Positions 1-7,550 of a DNA stretch of 63,489 nt are shown one piece after another. The notes beneath the pieces were generated by a model that was not told the DNA's origin, searched no databases, and was given only the letters and a program-made list of their open reading frames with translations. The number at the start of each line of letters is the position of its first letter. Position 1 is the first letter of the stretch. Source of the DNA: Soehngenia sp. (GTDB lineage: Bacteria; Bacillota; Clostridia; Tissierellales; Tissierellaceae); contig JAGXFX010000013.1 of the NCBI GenBank assembly GCA_024637045.1, positions 1-63,489 of the forward strand, given 5' to 3'. The position numbers were made by a program, and so were the translations under genes.

Positions 1-73
1 CATATAGGGGCTTAATTTCATTTCAGTTTGTCTTTGCAACAAAAGGCTCACCTTCCTTGTTCTTGATAATTAT

Positions 74-95
74 ATTATACTATGAATAGTATAAT
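74..95. repeat. perfect inverted repeat (10-base arms)
   Basis: Arms ATTATACTAT and ATAGTATAAT flank a two-base centre, and a short T run follows. It lies just left of the truncated sulfatase gene. It could be an operator, an AT-only terminator-like hairpin or part of a promoter; the arms contain only one G/C pair each, so an RNA hairpin would be weak. Confidence 0.5.
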
Positions 96-133
96 TTTTA
101 ACTAGTTATCATTAAGAACTAGGGACTTTTTCA

Positions 134-1021
134 GTGGCCTCGGGTAGTAGTGATGCTGAATTTTTGTTTAATACGTCAATATATCCTTTGAAAAAGGGTT
201 CAGTGTTTTTTAGATATCCAAATAATGAGTATCATTCGTTACCAGCTATTCTAGAAAACAAGGGGTATGATAATATTGTATTACATGGTGACGAATACGT
301 TTTCTGGAATAGGCATTTCGCATTCCCGAATCTTGGATTTAATAAGTACATTTCCGAAATTGATATGGATATAGATGACATAATTGGCATGGGTTTGAGC
401 GATGCATCTTTTTTCAATCAATCCTTGGATTATCTCATAGAAAATAATCAACCCTTCTATTCATATTTAATTACACTTACAAGTCATGTTCCATTTATAA
501 TTCCTGATAATGAATCCGATTTAGAGTTTGCTGAGAGTATCAGTGAAGAACTAGGAAGATACTATAAAAGTATAAATTATGTAGACAGACAAATTGGTTA
601 CTTTATTAATAAACTGGAAAAACATGGATTACTAGGTGATTCCTTAATTGTTATTTTTGGTGACCATGATGGTTACCATAGATACTATGAAAAAACAGAT
701 GACCCCATGGATATAAGAGTGCCACTAATCATGTACAATCCAGAGATTGATGGAAAGACATTTGATGTCTATGGTGGCCAAATTGATATATTTCCTACCA
801 TAGCAGATTTATTGGGAATACCTTCTGAGGAGTATTCAGAATGGATAATGGGGAAAAATCTTTTTAATACTGAAAATGGATTTGCAGTGTTAAGGAATGG
901 TGAAATAGTAGGAAGCAATGAGAACCAGGAACACCACTTGCAAGGTCCAGAAATTGCAGACTTGCTAATCAGAGGAAATTATTTTAGGAAGAAATCATCT
1001 GGAGAACTTGAATTTAAATAG
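134..1021 (+). pseudogene. 5'-truncated LtaS-like sulfatase-fold protein
   Basis: The 295 codons match the second half of a lipoteichoic acid synthase / alkaline-phosphatase-fold phosphoglycerol transferase (whole enzymes are about 600-650 residues with five membrane helices). Visible family blocks are SDAEF at the very start, an HGD..FWNR segment, ITLTSHVPF, and the metal-binding FGDHDGYHR. In LtaS the nucleophilic Thr lies directly before SDAEF; here a Ser occupies that place. The membrane helices and the metal-ligand Glu of the first half are missing: the reading frame has a TAA at 113-115, and no frame of bases 1-130 encodes LtaS-like sequence. The only in-frame start is a GTG at 134 without a good ribosome binding site. 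It is probably a non-functional remnant; a soluble product cannot be excluded. Confidence 0.7.
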
Positions 1022-1046
1022 GGAGCAGGCAAATTTGCCTACTCCC
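1021..1046. terminator. hairpin between convergent genes
   Basis: GGGAGCAGGCAAA pairs with TTTGCCTACTCCC with one C/A mismatch. It lies between the 3' ends of the sulfatase remnant and the HerA-like gene and could serve both strands, although the T tracts are short. Confidence 0.6.
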
Positions 1047-1055
1047 TCATTATGC

Positions 1056-2582
1056 CTATTTAAAAAAACTACCAACATTGCCAAGAAGTCCTCTTGCAAT
1101 TTTTCTGCCAATATCCCCTGTAAGTGTTGAAACTGCAGTTCTACCAACCTTGTAAAGAGGATTGCTTTTTCTCGCTTTTTCTCTTTCTTTCTTCTCTTTT
1201 GCAAGCTGTTTTTCATGAGCTTTTCTAAGTTTTTCTGCTTCCTTTTCTTCAAGCTTGCGAATCTTTTCTTCTTCTTCATTTTGCTGCTGGGCTACAATCC
1301 GTTCATATTTAGCCTGTATGATTTCATATGCTGATTCCTCATCAACTGCTTCTGTATACTTGTAGAACATTGGTGAATTGTTAATGATCGCCTGTCGTTT
1401 TACTGGATCCAATGTTCCAATGATACTTCTTGGTGGAGCAATCAGAGCTTTTTCAACCATAGAAGGCTTGCCATCCTCATCGAGGAATGAAACCAAGGCT
1501 TCTCCTGTCCTTAATTGCGTAATTGCTTCTTCAACATCAATTTTTGGATTTTGTCTGAAGGTTTCTGCTGCAGCTTTGATTGCCTTTTGGTCTTTGGGCG
1601 TATATGCTCTTAGAGCATGTTGAATCCTATTACCCAGCTGTCCAAGAACAGAGTCTGGAATATCAGCAGGATTTTGGGTAACAAAGAATACTCCTACTCC
1701 TTTTGAACGGATAAGCCTTACAACCAGCTCGATCTTCTCAAGAAGAGGCTTGGGTGTATCGTTAAAAAGAAGGTGGGCTTCGTCAAAGAAGAATACAATT
1801 TTTGGTTTTTCAGGGTCACCTACCTCTGGTAGCTGCTCAAACAACTCTGATAGCAACCACAACAGGAAAGTTGAGTATATTCTAGGGGAGTTGAAAAGAT
1901 CCTGTGCTGCAAGTACATTTACAATTCCCTTGCCATTTAAATCTGTCATTAACAGGTCCTTGATTTCCAGAGAAGGTTCTCCAAAGAACACATCTCCTCC
2001 CTGGGATTCAAGTGTAAGTAGGGATCTTTGAATTGCACCGATTGATTGAGGTGCAATATTTCCATATTGAAGAGAAAATTCCTGCCTATTGTCCCCAAGG
2101 TATTGAAGCATTGACCTTAAGTCTTTCAGATCCACAAGTAGCCATCCATTTTCATCGGCAACTCTGAATGCAATATGAAGAATTCCAGTTTGGACCTCGT
2201 TTAGATCAAGGAGTCTTGAAAGAAGGATTGGACCCATTTCTGTTATATCTGTTCTTACAGGATGACCAAGTATTCCATACACATCCCACAGGCGAATGGG
2301 GAAGGAGCCGAAAGCGAAATTTTCCAAGCCGATTGTATCTATTCTCTCTTGCAACTTGTCGTTCATGGAACCAGGCTCTGCAAGACTTGCCAGGTCTCCC
2401 TTTACATCTGCAAGAAAAACAGGAACCCCGATTTCGCTGAAGTGTTCTGCAAGAACCTTCAATGAAATAGTTTTACCGGTACCTGTAGCACCTGCAATCA
2501 ATCCATGGCGATTACTCATTCTTGAAAGCAGCTGAACTGTTTCGTCGCCTTTTCCTATTGTAAATCTATAACCTTCCGACAT
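1056..2582 (-). CDS. HerA-like ATPase (DUF853 / YjgR family)
   Basis: This 508-residue protein is a soluble P-loop ATPase of the HerA/FtsK-related DUF853 family. Walker A is GATGTGKT at residues 31-38. The segment VFLADVKGDLASLAEPG follows, and a Walker B of form VFFFDEAHLLF lies near residues 263-275. The tail, about residues 425-475, is highly charged (Lys/Glu rich, probably a helix or coiled coil). Homologues are widespread, but the biochemical role is not firmly established; related HerA proteins translocate DNA. The start has a GGAGG-type site upstream. A terminator separates it from the next minus-strand gene, so it is probably its own transcript. Family assignment is confident, function is not. 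Confidence 0.85.
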   Translation of the reverse strand: MSEGYRFTIGKGDETVQLLSRMSNRHGLIAGATGTGKTISLKVLAEHFSEIGVPVFLADVKGDLASLAEPGSMNDKLQERIDTIGLENFAFGSFPIRLWDVYGILGHPVRTDITEMGPILLSRLLDLNEVQTGILHIAFRVADENGWLLVDLKDLRSMLQYLGDNRQEFSLQYGNIAPQSIGAIQRSLLTLESQGGDVFFGEPSLEIKDLLMTDLNGKGIVNVLAAQDLFNSPRIYSTFLLWLLSELFEQLPEVGDPEKPKIVFFFDEAHLLFNDTPKPLLEKIELVVRLIRSKGVGVFFVTQNPADIPDSVLGQLGNRIQHALRAYTPKDQKAIKAAAETFRQNPKIDVEEAITQLRTGEALVSFLDEDGKPSMVEKALIAPPRSIIGTLDPVKRQAIINNSPMFYKYTEAVDEESAYEIIQAKYERIVAQQQNEEEEKIRKLEEKEAEKLRKAHEKQLAKEKKEREKARKSNPLYKVGRTAVSTLTGDIGRKIARGLLGNVGSFFK

Positions 2583-2642
2583 TCGCTCGTCCTCCTTTGG
2601 CCTCTTTGTTTCATTGTAATATAGTAAAAGGTATTATTCAAT

Positions 2643-2671
2643 AAAAAAGGAAGCTACTTAAGTAGCCTCCT
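2643..2671 (-). terminator. intrinsic terminator of the DUF4332 gene
   Basis: Read on the minus strand, AGGAGGCTACTT pairs with AAGTAGCTTCCT (one mismatch) and is followed by a run of six T. It sits directly after the stop codon of the minus-strand helix-hairpin-helix gene. Confidence 0.75.
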
Positions 2672-2672
2672 C

Positions 2673-3077
2673 CTAGTGTTTTACAACTTTGGGTAAACCC
2701 TTAGCCCTGATAATCCAGTTTTCTATCTGTTTTTGCGCTGGAAGACCTCTGACTACTGTTCTTTTTGAATTAACTTCCTTCATTTTTTCCAATACACTAG
2801 CTGCATTTCTACTTGCCAGCTCAGGAACTGAATCAATTCCTGCGTTTTCAAGAATTTCAGCATATTGGGGGCCAATTCCCTTGACTCGGTAAAGGTCACA
2901 ATGATTAACCCATGTAAGTAAGAGTTTTTCACTGATACCTGTATCCTTGGCAAGCTTTGTACGACCTTTCTTATCAGCTGCAATGTCAAGTAGCATTTCT
3001 GTCGTTTCAATACCTGCTTTTTTCAACTTGGTTACATCAGCTTTTTTCAAGCTTTCGATTGCATCGATTTTTGCCAT
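2673..3077 (-). CDS. DUF4332 helix-hairpin-helix protein
   Basis: The product has 134 residues with no signal peptide or membrane segment. It looks like two tandem helix-hairpin-helix units: one around residues 12-35 and a clearer one around 63-85 with the motif YRVKGIGPQYAEILENAGI. This is the DUF4332 arrangement, related to the HhH domains of DNA polymerase and ligase accessory regions, so non-specific DNA binding is a reasonable inference. Nothing in the neighbourhood shows a specific role. The start ATG is preceded by a GGGGG-rich ribosome binding site at about 3083. Confidence 0.8.
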   Translation of the reverse strand: MAKIDAIESLKKADVTKLKKAGIETTEMLLDIAADKKGRTKLAKDTGISEKLLLTWVNHCDLYRVKGIGPQYAEILENAGIDSVPELASRNAASVLEKMKEVNSKRTVVRGLPAQKQIENWIIRAKGLPKVVKH

Positions 3078-3149
3078 AATTACCCCCCTTTCGATATCTT
3101 ACTTACTTTATACCACAAATTAGTAGATTGTAACATTTATCCAAAATTA

Positions 3150-3179
3150 TTGATAAAAAAAACACTTTTGATGTATAAT
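3150..3179 (+). promoter_or_regulatory. promoter of the acyl-ACP thioesterase gene
   Basis: TTGATA and TATAAT separated by 18 bases. The start codon lies 20 bases downstream, so the 5' untranslated region would be very short. Confidence 0.6.
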
Positions 3180-3198
3180 ATCCTTTGGAGGGATAAAA

Positions 3199-3942
3199 AT
3201 GAGCAAATATTGGAAGAAATTTACCATACCTTATTACGATACAAACAGTGAAGGTTATATTAAACCAGAAAACATATTGTCATATATGGCTGAAACATCA
3301 TCTTGGCACAGTGACAGTCTGGGTTTAGGTTTTTATGAGCTTTCAAAGAAGAATTATGCCTGGATGCTCCTTCGCTGGGAAGCTGAAATATTGAAATATC
3401 CGAAAGCCAAGGACAATGTGGTTATCGGCACATGGACATCAGGCTTTGACAGATTTTATGCCACCAGGGAATTTGTTATGATAGATGAATCAGGAGATAT
3501 TGTTGCAAAAGCAACAACTAAATGGTTTTTTCTTGATATCAAAAAGAGAAGACCAAAGAGGATTCCGGATGAAATTCAGGTGAAGTACAGCTTTGTGGAG
3601 GAATTTAATTTTCCAGACTTTACTGATATGGATGAGTCCACTGGGGATCTTGTGGAATCTCGGTTGATGAGAGTGAGACGAAGTGATATTGACAGCAACA
3701 ATCACGTAAATAATATCAGGTATATTGAGTGGATGCAGGAGGGACTGGAAGATAGGGTTCTGGATAACATGAAGCTTCATAAACTTGGAATAGTATATAA
3801 GAAAGAAATTCTTCCTGGAGATGAGTTTAAAACCAATTGGTGGAGGGATGAAAAAAGGGACAAGTATTTCAACCATGCCATATCTGTTAATGGAGAATTG
3901 AATGCACAGGGATTTACCCTGTGGAAAGGAAAAGACTTCTAG
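3199..3942 (+). CDS. acyl-ACP thioesterase (FatA/FatB-like)
   Basis: This 247-residue protein is a bacterial acyl-ACP thioesterase (PF01643 type), which releases free fatty acids from acyl carrier protein in the cytoplasm. It has the double hot-dog layout: an N-terminal half starting YYDTNSEGYIKPENIL, then a C-terminal half with the catalytic segment DIDSNNHVNNIRYIEWM (about residues 161-177) containing the conserved Asn and His. The length fits the family. The ATG has a GGAGGG site eight bases upstream. It is transcribed alone, and its last codons lie inside a bidirectional terminator shared with the convergent gene. Chain-length preference cannot be read from sequence. Confidence 0.92.
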   Translation: MSKYWKKFTIPYYDTNSEGYIKPENILSYMAETSSWHSDSLGLGFYELSKKNYAWMLLRWEAEILKYPKAKDNVVIGTWTSGFDRFYATREFVMIDESGDIVAKATTKWFFLDIKKRRPKRIPDEIQVKYSFVEEFNFPDFTDMDESTGDLVESRLMRVRRSDIDSNNHVNNIRYIEWMQEGLEDRVLDNMKLHKLGIVYKKEILPGDEFKTNWWRDEKRDKYFNHAISVNGELNAQGFTLWKGKDF

Positions 3943-3966
3943 ATTTGGTCTAGAAGTCAGTTTTTT
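3934..3966. terminator. bidirectional terminator overlapping two gene ends
   Basis: GACTTCTAGA and TCTAGAAGTC form a perfect 10-pair stem with a five-base loop, followed by TTTTTT at 3961-3966. The left arm covers the thioesterase stop codon and the right arm lies in the last codons of the minus-strand gene. Confidence 0.85.
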
Positions 3967-4441
3967 CGATTTTTCCCTTTTCACTAAGTACCATTTCAGT
4001 AATCTTGTCCAGAACAGGAACGCCGTCTACCTTTATGCATTCCAGAGTATGTATCTTCTTGCCAATTGCCTTGCCTGACTTGAAGTTAGCCTTCATTACC
4101 TTCATCAATGAGACTGGATGCTCCGGTTCCTTCAGTGAAATAAATGCAGTGTCCTTAACACCAATAGTTTCACCGACAAGCTTTTCAAAATCTACATTGT
4201 CAAGTCCGGGAACAAGGAAGTATTCTGTTTCCTTCTCGAGATCCTCAAAGCCTTTTACCTGTACATTGGAGAAGCTTTTTTTGGCAACGGCCATCAGTGA
4301 TGCCATCAGAGGTCTTATCCCAGCTGATCTGTGACCGGAAACTACAATTGACTCTTTTCTCATTATAGCTGCATCAATGTATTCTCCCTGATCTACTGTC
4401 ATAAACTCTTGATCTACAAACTTTTGTATCATTGGACTCAT
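3950..4441 (-). CDS. uncharacterised protein resembling a degenerate secretion-type ATPase domain
   Basis: I do not recognise this 163-residue protein as a named family. Its order of segments resembles the core of CpaF/PilT-type secretion ATPases: SIVVSGHRSAGIRPLMASLM (about residues 31-50) stands where these enzymes have a P-loop such as VSGGTGSGKTTLLNAL, then a strand-rich part, then VSLMKVMKANFKSGKAIGKK and an IHTLE segment where they have the conserved His-box region. The P-loop Gly and Lys are gone, so ATP hydrolysis is unlikely. No membrane segment or signal peptide is present. No pilus or secretion gene lies nearby. The similarity is my reading by eye and may be coincidental. Confidence 0.6.
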   Translation of the reverse strand: MSPMIQKFVDQEFMTVDQGEYIDAAIMRKESIVVSGHRSAGIRPLMASLMAVAKKSFSNVQVKGFEDLEKETEYFLVPGLDNVDFEKLVGETIGVKDTAFISLKEPEHPVSLMKVMKANFKSGKAIGKKIHTLECIKVDGVPVLDKITEMVLSEKGKIEKTDF

Positions 4442-4531
4442 GAAACCACTCCTTGTTTTAGTATATTTATACTATTCTACCACTAATCTTTAGAAACAGT
4501 AAGGATAAAAATTTCATTTTTTTGCTTTTAA

Positions 4532-4560
4532 CTGGAAACTTATTTCACCTGTGGTATAAT
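4532..4560 (+). promoter_or_regulatory. extended -10 promoter of mgsA
   Basis: CTGGAA, 17 bases, then TATAAT preceded by TG one base upstream (TGGTATAAT), an extended -10 arrangement. The mgsA start is 23 bases beyond. Confidence 0.5.
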
Positions 4561-4583
4561 TCTAATGTGAGGAGGAGATTCGG

Positions 4584-5054
4584 ATGGAGGGTTCAACACT
4601 GAGATTGGGTAAAAAGAAAAATATCGCCTTGATTGCCCATGACAATATGAAAAATGAATTGATTGAGTGGGTTAGAGTGAACAAGGACATACTTTCAGGT
4701 CATCACCTGGTTGGAACTGGAACTACTGCAAGACTTATTGAAGAGAGAACAGGACTGCCTGTAAAAGGGTACATGTCCGGCCCATTTGGTGGAGATCAGC
4801 AGGTTGGAGCCAGGATAGCAGAAGGAGTAATCGATTTTATGATATTCTTCTGGGATCCCCTTGAAGCACAGCCACATGATCCTGATGTAAAAGCTTTGTT
4901 GAGGATTGCCGTTCTCTATGATATACCTGTTGCAAACAATAGAGCTACAGCTGATTTTATACTCAGCTCGCCATATATGGACAAGGAGTACGAAAGACAT
5001 ACATTTGATTTCGAAAATGTGTTAAAAGACAGGGTTAGACTGTTCAACAAGTAG
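4584..5054 (+). CDS. mgsA: methylglyoxal synthase
   Basis: The 156-residue enzyme converts dihydroxyacetone phosphate to methylglyoxal and phosphate, a cytoplasmic bypass of lower glycolysis under phosphate limitation. Family signatures are clear: IALIAHDNMKNELIEW near the N terminus (with the conserved His), TGTTARLIEERTGLPV, the phosphate/catalytic block SGPFGGDQQVGARIAEG, and FFWDPLEAQPHDPDVKALLR. The length is typical. The ATG follows GAGGAGG at suitable distance. It is monocistronic and sits before a cold-shock gene with its own promoter. Confidence 0.95.
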   Translation: MEGSTLRLGKKKNIALIAHDNMKNELIEWVRVNKDILSGHHLVGTGTTARLIEERTGLPVKGYMSGPFGGDQQVGARIAEGVIDFMIFFWDPLEAQPHDPDVKALLRIAVLYDIPVANNRATADFILSSPYMDKEYERHTFDFENVLKDRVRLFNK

Positions 5055-5110
5055 AATTGTCCGAAAAATGGATGAATTTAGCTAGTTTTTGCAAAAAAAG
5101 CAAAAAAACC

Positions 5111-5139
5111 TTGCAATTTGGGGATAAAGGTGTTATCAT
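5111..5139 (+). promoter_or_regulatory. promoter of the cold-shock gene
   Basis: TTGCAA and TATCAT with a 17-base spacer. Transcription would begin near 5146, giving a leader of about 120 nucleotides before the csp start. Long leaders are typical of cspA-type genes, where they adjust translation to temperature; no coding gene is supported in 5055-5268. Confidence 0.6.
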
Positions 5140-5268
5140 TAACATGAGCTTTAATTCAAAAGTAATACAAAGAAACAACAAATTTAGTTTGCCTTATCGG
5201 AGTATAACTCAAATTTATTGTTGTAAAGGTTACATGAATTAAAGAAATAAATTTTTGGAGGTTATGCA

Positions 5269-5466
5269 ATGAAAGGTACAGTAAAATGGTTTAACGCAGA
5301 AAAAGGATTTGGATTTATTACAACTGAGGAAGGCAACGATGTATTTGCTCACTACTCACAAATTCAAAAAGACGGCTTCAAGACTCTTGAAGAAGGTCAA
5401 GAAGTAGAGTTTGAAGTAGTTGAAGGTCAAAAAGGTCTTCAAGCTGAAAATATAACAGCAGTATAA
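5269..5466 (+). CDS. cspA: cold-shock protein (CspA family)
   Basis: The 65-residue single cold-shock domain is an RNA/ssDNA chaperone. It begins [17 protein letters not shown] and shows RNP1 (KGFGFITT, residues 13-20) and RNP2 (DVFAHYS, residues 25-31). Length and sequence are those of CspB/CspA of Firmicutes. A TTTTGGAGG site lies before the ATG. It has a long leader and its own terminator, so it is monocistronic. Which paralogue it is cannot be told. Confidence 0.95.
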   Translation: MKGTVKWFNAEKGFGFITTEEGNDVFAHYSQIQKDGFKTLEEGQEVEFEVVEGQKGLQAENITAV

Positions 5467-5478
5467 TTTAGACTCATT

Positions 5479-5510
5479 AACCTCCTGGATTAATCCAGGA
5501 GGTTTTCTTT
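5479..5510 (+). terminator. terminator of the cold-shock gene
   Basis: AACCTCCTGGAT and ATCCAGGAGGTT form a perfect 12-pair stem with a two-base centre, followed by TTCTTT. Confidence 0.9.
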
Positions 5511-5582
5511 GTGTGGTGGTTTGACAAGGTGTTTAGGCTGTGTTAAGGTTTAAAGGAATATACTTAAAAAAGGAGAGATTTG

Positions 5583-6329
5583 ATGACGGAACAACAATTA
5601 GTTGCAGTAGTTAACGGCAAGGAAATATCAAGAGAGGAAGTATTAAAATTCCTCAATGACATGGGTCCCCAGGTGGCTATGCAATTCCAATCCCCAGAGG
5701 GAATAAAGAGAGTAATTGAAGAAATGGTTAATCAAGAGCTGCTTTATCTTGATGCTGTTGAGCAGAATATGGAAGAGGAAGCTGAATTTAAGGAAACTTT
5801 TGAGGCAACCAGGAAGAATCTTCTTAAGGGATATGCCTTTAGCAAGCTTGTAGCGGGTATAGACGCAGAAGAGGAAGAGATGAAGGAATTCTTCCAGGAA
5901 AACAAAAATGTTTTCAGCCAACCAGAAACTTTAAAGGCAAGTCATATTCTAGTTGAAGACGAAGATAAGGCAAAAGAGGTAATCCAGGAGCTTGACAATG
6001 GTCTTAGCTTTGAAGAGGCAGCTACCAACTATTCATCATGTCCTTCAAAAGAAGCCGGAGGAACACTTGGAGAGTTTGGAAGAGGTCAGATGGTTCCTGA
6101 ATTTGAGGATGCCGCTTTCAATATGGAAGTAGGAACAATTTCAGAACCTGTAAGGACTCAGTTTGGTTACCATGTCATCCGTGTTGATGCAAAGAATGAA
6201 GCAGATGAACCAGAATTCGAAGAAGTTAAGGAGCAGGTTCAGCAGCAAGTTCTTGCAAGAAAGCAGGAGAAAAAGTATCAGGACAAAATATCAGGTCTTA
6301 AAGTTAAATATCCAGTAGAAATCTACTAA
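5583..6329 (+). CDS. peptidyl-prolyl cis-trans isomerase (parvulin, PrsA/SurA-like, cytoplasmic)
   Basis: A 248-residue parvulin-type prolyl isomerase and chaperone. An N-terminal SurA-like helical chaperone region (about residues 1-110, VVNGKEISREEVLKFL) is followed by a rotamase domain (about 112-205) with LKASHILVEDEDKAKEV, FGRGQMVPEFEDAAFNM and TQFGYHVIRV. PrsA homologues are usually lipoproteins; this one has no signal peptide, so it should act in the cytoplasm. The ATG at 5583 fits the AGGAGA site better than the TTG one codon earlier. It stands alone with a terminator downstream. Confidence 0.9.
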   Translation: MTEQQLVAVVNGKEISREEVLKFLNDMGPQVAMQFQSPEGIKRVIEEMVNQELLYLDAVEQNMEEEAEFKETFEATRKNLLKGYAFSKLVAGIDAEEEEMKEFFQENKNVFSQPETLKASHILVEDEDKAKEVIQELDNGLSFEEAATNYSSCPSKEAGGTLGEFGRGQMVPEFEDAAFNMEVGTISEPVRTQFGYHVIRVDAKNEADEPEFEEVKEQVQQQVLARKQEKKYQDKISGLKVKYPVEIY

Positions 6330-6334
6330 TCAAG

Positions 6335-6380
6335 AATCCCCTGTAGGATGCTTAAAGTGCAACCGACAGGGGATTTTTAA
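6335..6380. terminator. terminator between convergent parvulin and oxidoreductase genes
   Basis: AATCCCCTGT pairs with ACAGGGGATT across a loop of about 21 bases and is followed by TTTTAATTTTT. Confidence 0.8.
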
Positions 6381-6383
6381 TTT

Positions 6384-7400
6384 TTATTTAAATGCTCTGA
6401 AATACTGGTCTGGATATTTTGTTTCGATATTTTGATTGTTCATATTACTCAAAACCCAGTTTGGATTCCTGAGTATTTCCCTTCCAAGGGCGACAAGGTC
6501 AGCTCTCCCATTTCGAAGAATTTCCTCAACCTGATCAAAGTCCTTGATCAGACCAACTGCAATAGTTGGGATGTCACATTCCTTCTTGATCTTTTCAGCG
6601 TACTGAACCTGATATCCAGGATACAGATTCATTTCAGCAGGTGCAATTGCACCTGAGCTCACATGTATCATATCGAGTCTATCCTTGACCTCGTTTACGA
6701 TCCTTACGATTTCATCACCGTCAATGCCACCAGGGAGATAGTCAGTTGCCGACACCCTTATAGTAAGGGGTTTATCATCAGGCCAGACTTCCTTGACAGC
6801 TTGAATGACTTCCTTCAGGAATCTTGTTCTGTTTTGGAGAGATCCTCCGTATTCATCAGTTCTTTTATTTGTAATAGGTGAGAGGAATTCGTGTATAAGG
6901 TATCCGTGGGCAGCATGTATCTCAACCAGATCATAGCCTGCAAGGAGTGCTCTCTTTGCGGCTTCCTTGAATTTCTCTGCTATTTTCTTGATCTCTTCTA
7001 AATCCAGTTCATGGGGTATTCTATAGTCATCGCTGAATGGAATTGGAGAAGGTGCCACCGGAATGGCAGATCTTGATTCTGATTTTCGTCCAGCATGAGC
7101 AAGCTGTATTCCTGCTTTTGCACCATAGCCTTTTATATTCTGCACCAGATTTTTCATGCCTTCGATATGGTCATCAGACCAAAGTCCCAAATCTCTGTCA
7201 GATATTCTGCCTCTTGGCTCAACTGCAGTTGCCTCTTGAATAATCAAACCTGTTCCACCGATTGCTCTCGCTCCGTAATGCATTTTGTGAAATTCCTGTA
7301 CAGTTCCTGTATTATCGCTTGAGTACATACACATGGGAGGCATAACTATTCTGTTCTTGATTTCCATATCCTTTAATGTGTATTTTTCAAATGCTTTCAT
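6384..7400 (-). CDS. namA: NADPH dehydrogenase / old yellow enzyme family (NamA/YqjM type)
   Basis: The 338-residue FMN-dependent ene-reductase has the short YqjM-type layout of a single TIM barrel without an iron-sulfur extension. Motifs are IVMPPMCMYSSDNTG near the N terminus (the Cys tunes FMN), HYGARAIGGTGLIIQEATAV, IQLAHAGRKS, and EIHAAHGYLIHEFLSP followed by NKRTDEYGGSLQNR. Such enzymes reduce activated C=C bonds and may detoxify electrophiles; the natural substrate is unknown. An AGGTGAT site lies upstream of the ATG. It is divergent from nqrB and shares a 150-base intergenic region that carries an inverted repeat. Confidence 0.93.
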   Translation of the reverse strand: MKAFEKYTLKDMEIKNRIVMPPMCMYSSDNTGTVQEFHKMHYGARAIGGTGLIIQEATAVEPRGRISDRDLGLWSDDHIEGMKNLVQNIKGYGAKAGIQLAHAGRKSESRSAIPVAPSPIPFSDDYRIPHELDLEEIKKIAEKFKEAAKRALLAGYDLVEIHAAHGYLIHEFLSPITNKRTDEYGGSLQNRTRFLKEVIQAVKEVWPDDKPLTIRVSATDYLPGGIDGDEIVRIVNEVKDRLDMIHVSSGAIAPAEMNLYPGYQVQYAEKIKKECDIPTIAVGLIKDFDQVEEILRNGRADLVALGREILRNPNWVLSNMNNQNIETKYPDQYFRAFK

Positions 7401-7474
7401 CTTTTATATCACCTCGTTTTAATTTATACCACTCTTACTCTAATAATATCATCTAAATTTTGTGTATCTAAATA

Positions 7475-7497
7475 ATATTGAATTAAATAGTCAATAT
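7475..7497. promoter_or_regulatory. inverted repeat in the namA / nqrB divergent promoter region
   Basis: ATATTGA, nine bases, then TCAATAT: a perfect inverted repeat with the size and layout of a dimeric repressor or LysR-type site. It overlaps a possible -35 (TTGAAT, 7478-7483) facing nqrB. No regulator gene is adjacent. It does not match the Rex consensus well. Confidence 0.45.
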
Positions 7498-7550
7498 GTG
7501 GTATTAATATAGTATGGAATTTATTACTATATCAACTTGGAGGTGATCTT

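Noticed and set aside
995..1279. Minus-strand Lys/Arg-rich frame overlapping the HerA-like gene end
   Set aside because: It is a frame shadow of the Lys/Glu-rich tail of the HerA-like protein.
2262..2535. Plus-strand frames inside the HerA-like gene
   Set aside because: They overlap a conserved Walker-A coding region on the minus strand and lack starts with ribosome binding sites.
5057..5242. A 61-codon frame between mgsA and the cold-shock gene
   Set aside because: It has no ribosome binding site, no family-like sequence, and overlaps the csp promoter and leader.
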